From assembly GCA_903958265.1 (NCBI GenBank), contig CAJBSQ010000193.1:1-5100 (forward strand): a stretch of 5,100 nucleotides of DNA, given 5' to 3'. Positions 1 through 5,100 of the stretch are shown here, piece after piece (position 1 is the stretch's first letter; the number at the start of each line of letters is the position of its first letter). Source of the stretch: an uncultured Planctomycetaceae bacterium (GTDB taxonomy: Bacteria; Planctomycetota; Planctomycetia; Pirellulales; UBA1268). The translations under genes and the position numbers were made by a program. Below the pieces are notes generated by a model. The model was not told the DNA's origin, did not search any database, and saw only the letters and a program-made list of their open reading frames with translations.

Positions 1-1012
1 ACGAGAGCACGATCTTGCCGCTGTCGCCCGCCTCCACCCAGCCGGTCTCGCCCTCGAACCGCACCGGGCAGGAGCCGAGCGGGATCCAGTCCTTCTCCCG
101 GAATACGAGTTCGGCGCCGCCTGCATAGCGGCAGACGATCTGCTCATCGACCGGTGGCGCATAGTCGGTCGGCGGCAGGCAGTCGTTCACCGCCCACTGG
201 CAGAGGTCGACACAGTGCGAGCCCCACTCCAGCACGCCGCCACCGACGAGCCCGCCACCCTTCTCGAAGTTGAAGCCGTCGGCAAGCGACTTTGCATTGA
301 ATGGCCGCCAGGCGGCTGGGCCGAGGTACATATCCCAGTCAGCGACCGCCGGATCGGGCGCCGGGTCCTCCGGCAGCCAACCGCTGGAAAAGGCCTTCAT
401 GCCGGCTGGGTGAGCGTAGACGCGGGTGATCCGTCCCAGGCGACCGGTCCGGGCGAGTTCGCAGGCAAAGGCAAAGTGCGGCAGGTTCCGGCGCTGCGTG
501 CCCGCCTGAAACACCGTGCCGCACCGCCGCATCGTGTCGCGAAGGATCAGGCTCTCGGCGATGTTCTTGGTGCAGGGCTTCTCGCAGTAGATGTCCTTGC
601 CAGCCTGCGCCGCATGCATGGACATCAGACCGTGCCAGTTGGGCCCCGTGGTAATCAGCACGGCGTCCACATCGGGCTGATCGAGGAGTTCGCGGAAGTC
701 GTGATAGGTGCGGCATTCCGCGGTGCCGTGGTGCTTGTCGGCGATCGCCTTCACCGCATCCCGGCGGGCCTGCTTGACGTCGCAGACCGCCACGAACTGC
801 ACGTCGGGCTGCTGGAGGAAACAGCCGAGGTCGTATTCGCCGCGGCGGCCGATGCCGATGCCGGCCACGCGGATTCGCTCGCTCGGCGGCACGGCCCCGT
901 CGAGGCCCAGCGCCGACGACGGGATCACCATCGGCGCCGCGACGGCCGCGGCCGAGCCCGCCACCGCCCGCTTCAGAAACCTCCGCCGCGACGACCGTTC
1001 ACGAGTCTGCAT
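1..1012 (-). CDS. Gfo/Idh/MocA-family oxidoreductase with Tat signal (partial, C-terminus outside window)
   Basis: A minus-strand frame is open for 337 codons from the ATG at 1012-1010 to the left edge, so the C-terminus is missing. The N-terminus carries a textbook twin-arginine signal, SRRRFLK at residues 8-14, then an Ala-rich hydrophobic stretch to about residue 36, so export in folded form is expected. A Rossmann nucleotide site follows (RVAGIGIGRRG, 48-58). The family hallmark EKP is at 144-146 (YCEKPCTKN), with K145 the usual catalytic/cofactor lysine. QAGTQRR and GSHCVDL match the C-terminal substrate domain. Members are NAD(P)-dependent sugar or polyol dehydrogenases and related enzymes; the substrate cannot be read from sequence. 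Family members with Tat signals are usually about 400-450 residues, so roughly 60-110 may be missing. GGAGG at 1022-1018, 5 nt from the ATG, supports the start. Family is certain, substrate unknown. Confidence 0.93.
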   Translation of the reverse strand, partial: MQTRERSSRRRFLKRAVAGSAAAVAAPMVIPSSALGLDGAVPPSERIRVAGIGIGRRGEYDLGCFLQQPDVQFVAVCDVKQARRDAVKAIADKHHGTAECRTYHDFRELLDQPDVDAVLITTGPNWHGLMSMHAAQAGKDIYCEKPCTKNIAESLILRDTMRRCGTVFQAGTQRRNLPHFAFACELARTGRLGRITRVYAHPAGMKAFSSGWLPEDPAPDPAVADWDMYLGPAAWRPFNAKSLADGFNFEKGGGLVGGGVLEWGSHCVDLCQWAVNDCLPPTDYAPPVDEQIVCRYAGGAELVFREKDWIPLGSCPVRFEGETGWVEAGDSGKIVLS

Positions 1013-1060
1013 CGTTACCTCCGCTGTCCTGAGGAAGACCCGATCGTTTCCACTCACACC

Positions 1061-1089
1061 GTTATCCTCGGTGGCGCGCCTGCGGGCAA
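1061..1089 (-). promoter_or_regulatory. Candidate sigma70-type promoter for the Gfo/Idh/MocA gene
   Basis: Read on the minus strand, TTGCCC (1089-1084) and GATAAC (1066-1061) are separated by exactly 17 bp. Each box matches the sigma70 consensus at 4 of 6 positions. Transcription would start near 1054, giving a leader of about 40 nt that contains the GGAGG ribosome site. The gap between the ATPase terminator and this gene makes an independent promoter reasonable. The boxes are imperfect and planctomycete promoters are poorly defined, so this is a prediction only. Confidence 0.35.
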
Positions 1090-1166
1090 CACTCGCTTCC
1101 AACCGGACTGCCCGCGGCGGTGAAGGTTTTCGAGCAGCATCACTGCCCACCCGCGTGCCGCAGGCG

Positions 1167-1193
1167 AAAAACCCGCGGCCCACCTCCGCCGGG
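1167..1193 (-). terminator. Putative rho-independent terminator of the AAA ATPase gene
   Basis: On the minus strand, starting 7 nt after the ATPase stop codon, CCCGGCGG pairs with CCGCGGG across a 7-nt loop (AGGTGGG), with one bulged G. Five T follow directly. The short GC-only stem, the U-tract and the position right after a stop codon are the expected layout. The bulge and short tract make it a modest terminator. It implies that the downstream oxidoreductase gene is transcribed separately. Confidence 0.5.
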
Positions 1194-1200
1194 ACCCGTC

Positions 1201-2520
1201 TCAGAGATACTTCCGGTAGTTGACCGTTGCCTTCCAGCGGCCCGACTCGGCGATCTCCACCAACTGGGCCTGCGTGAATCGCGCGCCGTGCTCGAGCACC
1301 GCCCGGCGGACCACCTCCTTCACGTCAGCCCCCGTCGCCCCCTCGAGCGTGTCGGCCAGCGTGTGGAACTCGAGGTCGAGACCCAGCGGCCCGAGATGGC
1401 GCTCGAGGATCCGGGCCCGGCTGGCGGCGTCGGGCATCGGCAGGGTGATCACCATGTCGAAGCGGCTCGACCGCTGGGCGGCTGGATCGAGCGATTTGGG
1501 ATCGTTGGTGGTGGCGATCGTGAGGATGTCGTCCCGCTGGCGGACGCCATCGAGCGTCGAAAGAAAATCGGCCAGCGACGTGTTGGTGCCGCTGGAGTCG
1601 CGGTGGCCAAGCACGAGGTCGATGTCGTCGAGCACGACGAGCGTCGGCCCGAAGGTGTCACTCTCCGCATAGAGGTCGGCGATCGTGTGTCGCATCGCGT
1701 TGGCGTCGGCGAGGAGCGTCGTGTAGCGGCCGGCGAGTTCGCTGGCGATCACGCGGACGAGGTGCGTCTTGCCGACACCCGGAGGCCCCGCGATCAGCAT
1801 CCCACGATTGGTGCCGAGGCCAAGCGACTTGAGCAGGTCGCGGCGGCTCGTCGCCGAGGCGAGGAACACGTCGACCTCCGCCCAGAGGTCGTCGGGCAGG
1901 ATCAGCCCGCTTCGCTCGCTCGAGATCGCGGCACTGACGCTGATCCGCACGCAGCCATCGTTGACGCAGGCCTCGAGCACCCGGCCCCGGAGCGGGTTTT
2001 CCCGGGTCTTGAGCCGGGCCCGGAATGCCTCCAGGGTCTTCTCGGCGACGTCCTTGGCCGACTGGGAGGAGAGGATCGCGAACTCCCGCTGCCAGTGACG
2101 GTCGTCGATCGCCACGCAGAGCGGCTCGGCAGCGAGCGTGCCCGCAGGGAAAAACGCCACCAATCGCCCCGGCACCGCGACTTTCTCGTCGGGGCCGACG
2201 TCGAGCTGCGACCAGGTCGGCGGCAGGCCATCGCCGGGGGAGCCGACGACCACGCGGGAACCATACCGCTCCATCTCGAGCCGCAGCAGGTTGCCGAGGA
2301 CGGCGAGCGACGTGCCGGGGCCGGTGAACTTCGTGCTCGCCAGATCGAGTTGGTCCACGCCCAGGTGCCGGACGGCGAACTGCGTCGGCGAGAGCACCGT
2401 TGTCGGCTCGTTCCCGACGAGCTCGCCCAGGGTCCGCAGCGCGGCCCGCGTCTCATCGCTGGCCGCCGAGAGCACCGCGTCGATCGTGTGGCCGCCGGTC
2501 GCGGAAGCGCCGTCCTGCAT
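1201..2520 (-). CDS. Stand-alone AAA family ATPase (classical AAA clade)
   Basis: The protein has 439 residues from the ATG at 2520, ending in TGA at 1201-1203. The AAA module fills the C-terminal half: Walker A GPPGVGKT (245-252), Walker B LVVLDDID (D298, D299, D301), sensor 1 TTND (N339), the second region of homology with arginine fingers R350 and R353 (AAQRSSRFD), and the sensor 2 region GATGADV (394-400). The acidic pair of Walker B is DD instead of the usual DE. Residues 1-235 match no domain I recognise; there is no protease domain, transmembrane segment or signal peptide, so a cytosolic remodelling or unfolding ATPase is inferred. The start at 2520 has AGGA 10 nt upstream. A GTG at 2544, adding 8 residues, is possible but lacks a clear ribosome site. 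The gene diverges from the drug-efflux gene and is probably monocistronic. The fold call is secure; the target is unknown. Confidence 0.9.
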   Translation of the reverse strand: MQDGASATGGHTIDAVLSAASDETRAALRTLGELVGNEPTTVLSPTQFAVRHLGVDQLDLASTKFTGPGTSLAVLGNLLRLEMERYGSRVVVGSPGDGLPPTWSQLDVGPDEKVAVPGRLVAFFPAGTLAAEPLCVAIDDRHWQREFAILSSQSAKDVAEKTLEAFRARLKTRENPLRGRVLEACVNDGCVRISVSAAISSERSGLILPDDLWAEVDVFLASATSRRDLLKSLGLGTNRGMLIAGPPGVGKTHLVRVIASELAGRYTTLLADANAMRHTIADLYAESDTFGPTLVVLDDIDLVLGHRDSSGTNTSLADFLSTLDGVRQRDDILTIATTNDPKSLDPAAQRSSRFDMVITLPMPDAASRARILERHLGPLGLDLEFHTLADTLEGATGADVKEVVRRAVLEHGARFTQAQLVEIAESGRWKATVNYRKYL

Positions 2521-2617
2521 GGGATTCGATTCCTGAAAACGCACTGCGGCATCCAGCAGCCGCAGGACGGCTACACTTTACCAGAGGATTGACAGTTCTC
2601 CGGAGGAGTTCTGCGGC

Positions 2618-2947
2618 ATGCACTGGCTCTATCTCGCGATCGCGATCGTGGCCGAGGTGGTGGGCACGAGCTTCCTCAAGGGCTCCGCCGGGTTCACGAA
2701 ACTCGGGCCCAGCCTGATGGTGCTCGCCGGCTACGGAACGGCTTTTCTCTTCCTCTCGCTCACGCTCGAGCGGATTCCGGTGGGCGTGGGCTACGCGATC
2801 TGGTCGGGTGCGGGCGTGACGCTGATCGCCCTGATCGGCTGGCTCGCCTTCGGCGAGAAACTCGACCCGCCGGCGGTGCTGGGCATGTCGCTGATCGTGG
2901 CCGGCGTGGTGGTGCTCAACCTGTTCTCGAAGGTGGCGGCTCACTGA
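2618..2947 (+). CDS. emrE: Small multidrug resistance (SMR) efflux transporter, EmrE/Qac type
   Basis: This 109-residue protein has the family's standard length and four hydrophobic helices (about 3-21, 30-50, 56-76, 85-104). It aligns without gaps to EmrE from recall, offset by one residue. E13 is the essential proton/drug-coupling glutamate (AIVAEVVGTSFLK), Y39 and Y59 are the binding-site tyrosines, and W62 with G64 and G66 lies in YAIWSGAG on helix 3. The AEVVGT and YAIWSG signatures favour the Qac/EmrE branch, which exports lipophilic cations such as quaternary ammonium compounds by proton antiport, over the guanidinium (Gdx/SugE) branch. SMR proteins act as antiparallel dimers in the inner membrane; with no paired SMR gene beside it, a homodimer is likely. 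The ribosome site GGAGGAG at 2602-2608, 9 nt before the ATG, fixes the start. The family is very secure; actual substrates are inferred. Confidence 0.95.
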   Translation: MHWLYLAIAIVAEVVGTSFLKGSAGFTKLGPSLMVLAGYGTAFLFLSLTLERIPVGVGYAIWSGAGVTLIALIGWLAFGEKLDPPAVLGMSLIVAGVVVLNLFSKVAAH

Positions 2948-3058
2948 TACGGCTTCTTGTTGACTCTCGCTTCGTCGTGCCGCCGCAGCCGGCCGGCGAC
3001 ATGCTCGGCGCCGGCGGGACGTGTGAGTTCTCTGCCCTGGCGCTTCGGGTAAGGAACC

Positions 3059-3123
3059 GGTGTCAGCCACCAAATCTGAGGAAGTTGCCAGATTGCCCAG
3101 ATTTGGTGGCTGACACCTTTTTT
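3059..3123 (+). terminator. Perfect 20-bp palindrome with T6 tract: terminator-like, possibly a dispersed REP-type element
   Basis: The arms at 3059-3078 and 3098-3117 are perfect reverse complements over 20 bp (GGTGTCAGCCACC... and ...GGTGGCTGACACC), around a 19-nt spacer. Six T follow at 3118-3123. On the plus strand this has the form of an intrinsic terminator for the SMR gene, 111 nt after its stop. On the minus strand it lies 7 nt past the TSUP gene stop but is not followed by T, so termination there would not be intrinsic. The arms are longer and less GC-rich than a usual terminator, and the AT-containing sequence differs from its surroundings. I suspect a repeated palindromic unit, possibly of the kind mobilised by REP-associated tyrosine transposases. 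The palindrome is directly visible; its repeat status is inference. Confidence 0.7.
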
Positions 3124-3124
3124 C

Positions 3125-3892
3125 TCAGAGCAGCGACTTCGCGCTCGCCATGGCGAGCACCGCCGCCATCAACAATCGGATCGCGGTGACGGGCAGCCGG
3201 AAGGCGCCGAGGTGCGAGCCGATCACGCCGCCAAGCGCGGCGGCAGCCACGAGTTCCAGCCCCGGCAGCGGCACGGTTCGTCCCGCCGCGAGGCCGCCGG
3301 CGAGGCCGGCGAGCGAGTTGACGAGGATGAACGCCGCCGACGTCGCGGCGATCGTGCGAATGGAGGCCGCGCGGAGCGCCAGCAGGAGTGGCGTCAGAAA
3401 CACGCCCCCCCCGACGCCGGTCAGCCCCGAAAGAAGGCCCACCGCGCCACCGATTCCCACGAGTGCGGCCAACCTCTGGAGTGAGTCTTCGGGAAGTCGC
3501 GACGACGGCTCAGGCTCGCCGCCGCTGACCGCACGACCCGATCCGAGCGCCTCCGCGCCGATGCGGACCGCCGCGAAGCCGAGCACCACGCCCAGCACCA
3601 TCTCAAACGCGGCAGTCGGCAGCGTGAGCCAACCGCCGACGGCTGCGGCGGGCACGCTCGCGGCGGCGAGCGGCAGAAACAGCCGGCGATCAAAGTGGCC
3701 GGCCCGAGCGAACTGCACGCTGCCGATCGTCGCCACCACGACGTTCAACACCAGCGCCGTCGGCCGAATGACCGCCGGCTCGAGGCCGAAGAGCGTCATC
3801 ACCGCGATGTAGCCGGTCGCCCCCGCGTGCCCCACCGAGGCATAGACCGCGGCAACGGTCATTACGGCGGCGACGAGCAGCCAACCGGTCAT
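3125..3892 (-). CDS. TSUP (TauE/SafE-type) membrane exporter
   Basis: The protein has 255 residues, the usual TSUP length, with about eight hydrophobic segments. It shows the two-fold repeat typical of the family: GHAGATGYIAVMTLFGL (21-37) with PTALVLNVVVATIGS (44-58) in the first half, and SGLTGVGGGVFLTPLL (155-170) with ATSAAFILVNSLAGLAGG (183-200) in the second. A charged, Pro/Glu-rich loop (about 116-140) joins the halves. TSUP proteins move sulfite, sulfoacetate, taurine or related anions across the cytoplasmic membrane; the substrate here is unknown. The ATG at 3892 overlaps the stop of the upstream DUF2237 gene (ATGA at 3892-3889), indicating translational coupling and one operon. The frame is open further upstream, but that part is antiparallel to miaE and out of frame with DUF2237, so it is not coding. 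The codons for G161-G163 form a run of eight G. Confidence 0.9.
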   Translation of the reverse strand: MTGWLLVAAVMTVAAVYASVGHAGATGYIAVMTLFGLEPAVIRPTALVLNVVVATIGSVQFARAGHFDRRLFLPLAAASVPAAAVGGWLTLPTAAFEMVLGVVLGFAAVRIGAEALGSGRAVSGGEPEPSSRLPEDSLQRLAALVGIGGAVGLLSGLTGVGGGVFLTPLLLALRAASIRTIAATSAAFILVNSLAGLAGGLAAGRTVPLPGLELVAAAALGGVIGSHLGAFRLPVTAIRLLMAAVLAMASAKSLL

Positions 3893-4296
3893 GCCGGCGG
3901 CACGGCGTGCTTCTTCAGGAGGTCGAGCGGCACGATCGCGAGTGTCTTCTCGTGCGTGGCCTCGAGCACCACCGGGGGGGCCGCTCCGGCCTCGGCGGCC
4001 TCGAGCCAGCGGGCCGCACAGAGGCACCAGCGGTCGCCGACCACCAGCCCGGGAAATCCCCACTGCGGCCGCGGCGTGACCAGGTCGTTGCCGGCCTTCA
4101 CGGTGAACACCAGAAACTCCTTCGTCATCACCGCGCAGACGGTGTGCACGCCCGCGTCGTCGGCGCCGGTACGGCAGCAGCCGTCGCGAAAAAAGCCCGT
4201 CAGCGGGTCGCTGGAGCAGGTCGCAAGAATGCCGCCGAGCACGTTCCGCTCGGCGAGCGGACGGGAGGCGGGGGGAGGCCGGTCGAAGGCGATCAC
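3889..4296 (-). CDS. DUF2237 family protein (cysteine-rich, function unknown)
   Basis: This 135-residue soluble protein carries the DUF2237 blocks in order: CSSDPLTGFFRDGCC (27-41), HTVCAVMTKEFLVF (51-64), GNDL (69-72), FPGLVVGDRWCLCAARW (81-97) and APPVVLEATHEK (106-117). Six cysteines (C27, C40, C41, C54, C91, C93) and two histidines (H51, H115) sit in the conserved blocks and could bind a metal or act in redox chemistry; that is inference, as the family has no established function. No signal peptide or membrane segment is visible. The start chosen is GTG at 4296, just before the conserved domain, with GGAG 9 nt upstream. A longer frame to 4431 would overlap miaE and adds only Arg/Gly-rich sequence. 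The stop overlaps the ATG of the TSUP exporter by 4 bp, so the two are probably co-translated. Family call secure. Confidence 0.9.
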   Translation of the reverse strand: MIAFDRPPPASRPLAERNVLGGILATCSSDPLTGFFRDGCCRTGADDAGVHTVCAVMTKEFLVFTVKAGNDLVTPRPQWGFPGLVVGDRWCLCAARWLEAAEAGAAPPVVLEATHEKTLAIVPLDLLKKHAVPPA

Positions 4297-4305
4297 GGGC
4301 AATGA

Positions 4306-4309
4306 CTCC
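4306..4309 (-). promoter_or_regulatory. Ribosome binding site selecting the GTG start of the DUF2237 gene
   Basis: On the minus strand GGAG lies 9 nt upstream of the GTG at 4296, directly ahead of the point where family similarity begins. No in-frame ATG lies nearby, so this motif is the main support for the non-ATG start. Confidence 0.5.
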
Positions 4310-4339
4310 GGAAGACGGCGGTCCGCAGGACAACCCCGG

Positions 4340-4345
4340 TATGAT
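4340..4345 (+). promoter_or_regulatory. Candidate -10 box (TATGAT) for miaE
   Basis: TATGAT matches the sigma70 -10 consensus at 5 of 6 positions and lies in the short gap between the divergent DUF2237 and miaE starts. Transcription would begin near 4352, which fits translation from the ATG at 4413 and would exclude starts at 4302, 4341 and 4344. No good -35 box is seen 16-18 bp upstream, so support is weak. Confidence 0.3.
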
Positions 4346-4412
4346 GCCACCGTCCGCACCCCGCGGCAACGACCCCACTCGTCACGTCCGCCTCCGCGAG
4401 ACCGTCGCCACG

Positions 4413-4988
4413 ATGCTGAGCCTGCAATCACCGACAGCGGCCCGCTGGCTGTCCCAGGTCGACGCCCATCTCGACGAGGTGCTCATCGACCACGCCCACT
4501 GTGAGAAGAAGGCCGCGGGCGTGGCGATGAACCTGCTGTTCTCCTATGTCGACCACGTCGACCTCGCCCGGTCGATGACCGAGATCGTGAACGAGGAGCT
4601 CGAGCACTTCCGGCTCGTCCTCGATCTCCTCCAGCGCCGCGAGATCCCCTTCCGGAAACTCTCGCCGAGTTCCTACGGCGCGCGGCTCCACGAACTGATC
4701 CGCAAAGACGAGCCGGGCCGGGCCGTCGACCGACTGCTCGTGGCCGGCCTGATCGAGGCCCGCAGTTGCGAGCGGTTCTCGGCGCTCGCCGACCATGTGG
4801 CCGACGAGGAACTGGCGGCCTTCTATCGGAGCCTCTTCGAGTCGGAGGCCCGCCACCACTCGACCTACGTGCGCCTGGCCTGCGACTTCATGCCAGAGGA
4901 CGCCGTCCGCGACCGGCTTCGCACCCTCGCTGCCGCCGAGGCTGCGATCATCGACCGGGGCGACCCCGTCGCCCGCATGCACAGCTAA
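4413..4988 (+). CDS. miaE: tRNA-(ms2io6A)-hydroxylase MiaE
   Basis: MiaE is a ferritin-like diiron monooxygenase that uses O2 to hydroxylate the isopentenyl group of ms2i6A at position 37 of tRNAs reading UNN codons, the last step after MiaA and MiaB. From the ATG at 4413 the protein has 191 residues, close to the short bacterial MiaE type (about 200). Expected diiron ligands are all present: E31 (DHAHCEKKA), E62 and H65 (EELEHF), E115 (IEARSCERF), and E145 and H148 (SEARHH). The C-terminus ARMHS resembles the family's RFHSG ending. The frame is open upstream, with in-frame ATGs at 4302, 4341 and 4344; 4341 has AGGA 10 nt ahead. I chose 4413 because homology starts there and the upstream residues are Pro/Arg-rich with no family match. 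The gene is divergent from DUF2237, and the next gene begins 8 bp after its stop. Confidence 0.93.
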   Translation: MLSLQSPTAARWLSQVDAHLDEVLIDHAHCEKKAAGVAMNLLFSYVDHVDLARSMTEIVNEELEHFRLVLDLLQRREIPFRKLSPSSYGARLHELIRKDEPGRAVDRLLVAGLIEARSCERFSALADHVADEELAAFYRSLFESEARHHSTYVRLACDFMPEDAVRDRLRTLAAAEAAIIDRGDPVARMHS

Positions 4989-4996
4989 GCCACCCG

Positions 4997-5100
4997 ATGT
5001 CATCCACCTCCACACACCCGCCGACGGCGCACAAACCATGGCCGATGAACGAGACGATCGCCGTCGGGGCCATCGTGGCGCTCCTGGCATGGGGCGTGCT
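4997..5100 (+). CDS. Start of a probable membrane protein (partial, C-terminus outside window)
   Basis: The frame opens with ATG at 4997, 8 bp after the miaE stop, and continues without a stop to the right edge (34 complete codons). A polar leader rich in Ser, Thr, Pro and His (residues 1-16) precedes MNETIAVGAIVALLAWGVL, which looks like the first transmembrane helix of an integral membrane protein. The ATG at 5045 (residue 17), just before the helix, is an equally plausible start; neither has a clear ribosome site. The small gap suggests co-transcription with miaE. Too little is visible to name a family. Confidence 0.55.
   Translation, partial: MSSTSTHPPTAHKPWPMNETIAVGAIVALLAWGV

Noticed and set aside
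215..1123. A 302-codon plus-strand open frame
   Set aside because: It is antisense to the Gfo/Idh/MocA gene, whose motifs are unambiguous; the translation is Arg/His/Gly-rich with no family features, as expected from the opposite strand of GC-rich DNA.
1120..2592. A 490-codon plus-strand open frame opposite the ATPase gene
   Set aside because: It covers the whole AAA gene in antisense and is rich in Arg, Glu and Gly with no recognisable domain; the minus strand carries all AAA motifs in order.
2589..2594. Perfect TTGACA (-35 consensus) upstream of the SMR gene
   Set aside because: A -10 box 17 bp downstream would fall at 2612-2617, between the ribosome site and the ATG, and the sequence there (TGCGGC) is no match; the hexamer is likely chance.
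2992..3015. GC-only hairpin (GCCGGCG / CGCCGGC, 10-nt loop) after the SMR gene
   Set aside because: It has no T-tract and such 7-bp GC stems are common by chance at this base composition; the palindrome at 3059-3123 is the better terminator candidate.
3893..4378. Upstream extension of the TSUP frame to 417 residues
   Set aside because: The added sequence is a shifted frame of DUF2237 and antisense to the start of miaE; the TSUP fold and normal length begin at the ATG at 3892.
4428..5090. A 220-codon minus-strand open frame opposite miaE
   Set aside because: It is the shadow of miaE, which has all six expected diiron ligands in the plus-strand frame.
5038..5100. ATG at 5038 as the start of the last plus-strand gene
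   Set aside because: That frame gives a very Arg/Gly/Asp-rich sequence with no features, whereas the frame from 4997 gives a clear transmembrane helix.

Overview
The window is GC-rich, densely coding bacterial DNA. It fits a Planctomycetota genome (inference). The pointers are a Tat-exported Gfo/Idh/MocA oxidoreductase, a family greatly expanded in that phylum, the strong G/C bias at third codon positions, and short AGGA/GGAG ribosome sites mixed with starts that have no clear site. No mobile-element gene, rRNA, tRNA or CRISPR array is visible.

Layout. On the minus strand, 1-1012 is the N-terminal part of a Tat-signal Gfo/Idh/MocA oxidoreductase that runs off the left edge. It has its own ribosome site and a plausible promoter. 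Upstream of it, 1201-2520 (minus) encodes a stand-alone classical AAA ATPase that ends in a short hairpin with a U-tract. Divergent from the ATPase is an EmrE/Qac-type small multidrug resistance transporter (2618-2947, plus). A 20-bp perfect palindrome followed by six T (3059-3123) separates it from the convergent minus-strand genes. These are a TSUP (TauE/SafE-type) membrane exporter (3125-3892) and, upstream of it, a cysteine-rich DUF2237 protein (3889-4296). The two share an ATGA stop/start overlap and are almost certainly one transcription unit. Head-to-head with this pair lies miaE, the diiron tRNA hydroxylase (about 4413-4988, plus). It is followed after 8 bp by the start of a probable membrane protein that leaves the window at the right edge.

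How the genes work together. The only strong physical coupling is DUF2237 with the TSUP exporter; the cysteines of the former and the sulfur-compound transport typical of the latter suggest a sulfur- or metal-related task, but this is inference. The other genes look like independent housekeeping or accessory functions: drug efflux, tRNA modification, an AAA remodeller and extracytoplasmic sugar-type redox chemistry. No clear novel multi-gene system is present. The items most worth a second look are the palindromic element at 3059-3123, the DUF2237-TSUP pair, and the AAA protein with its uncharacterised N-terminal half.
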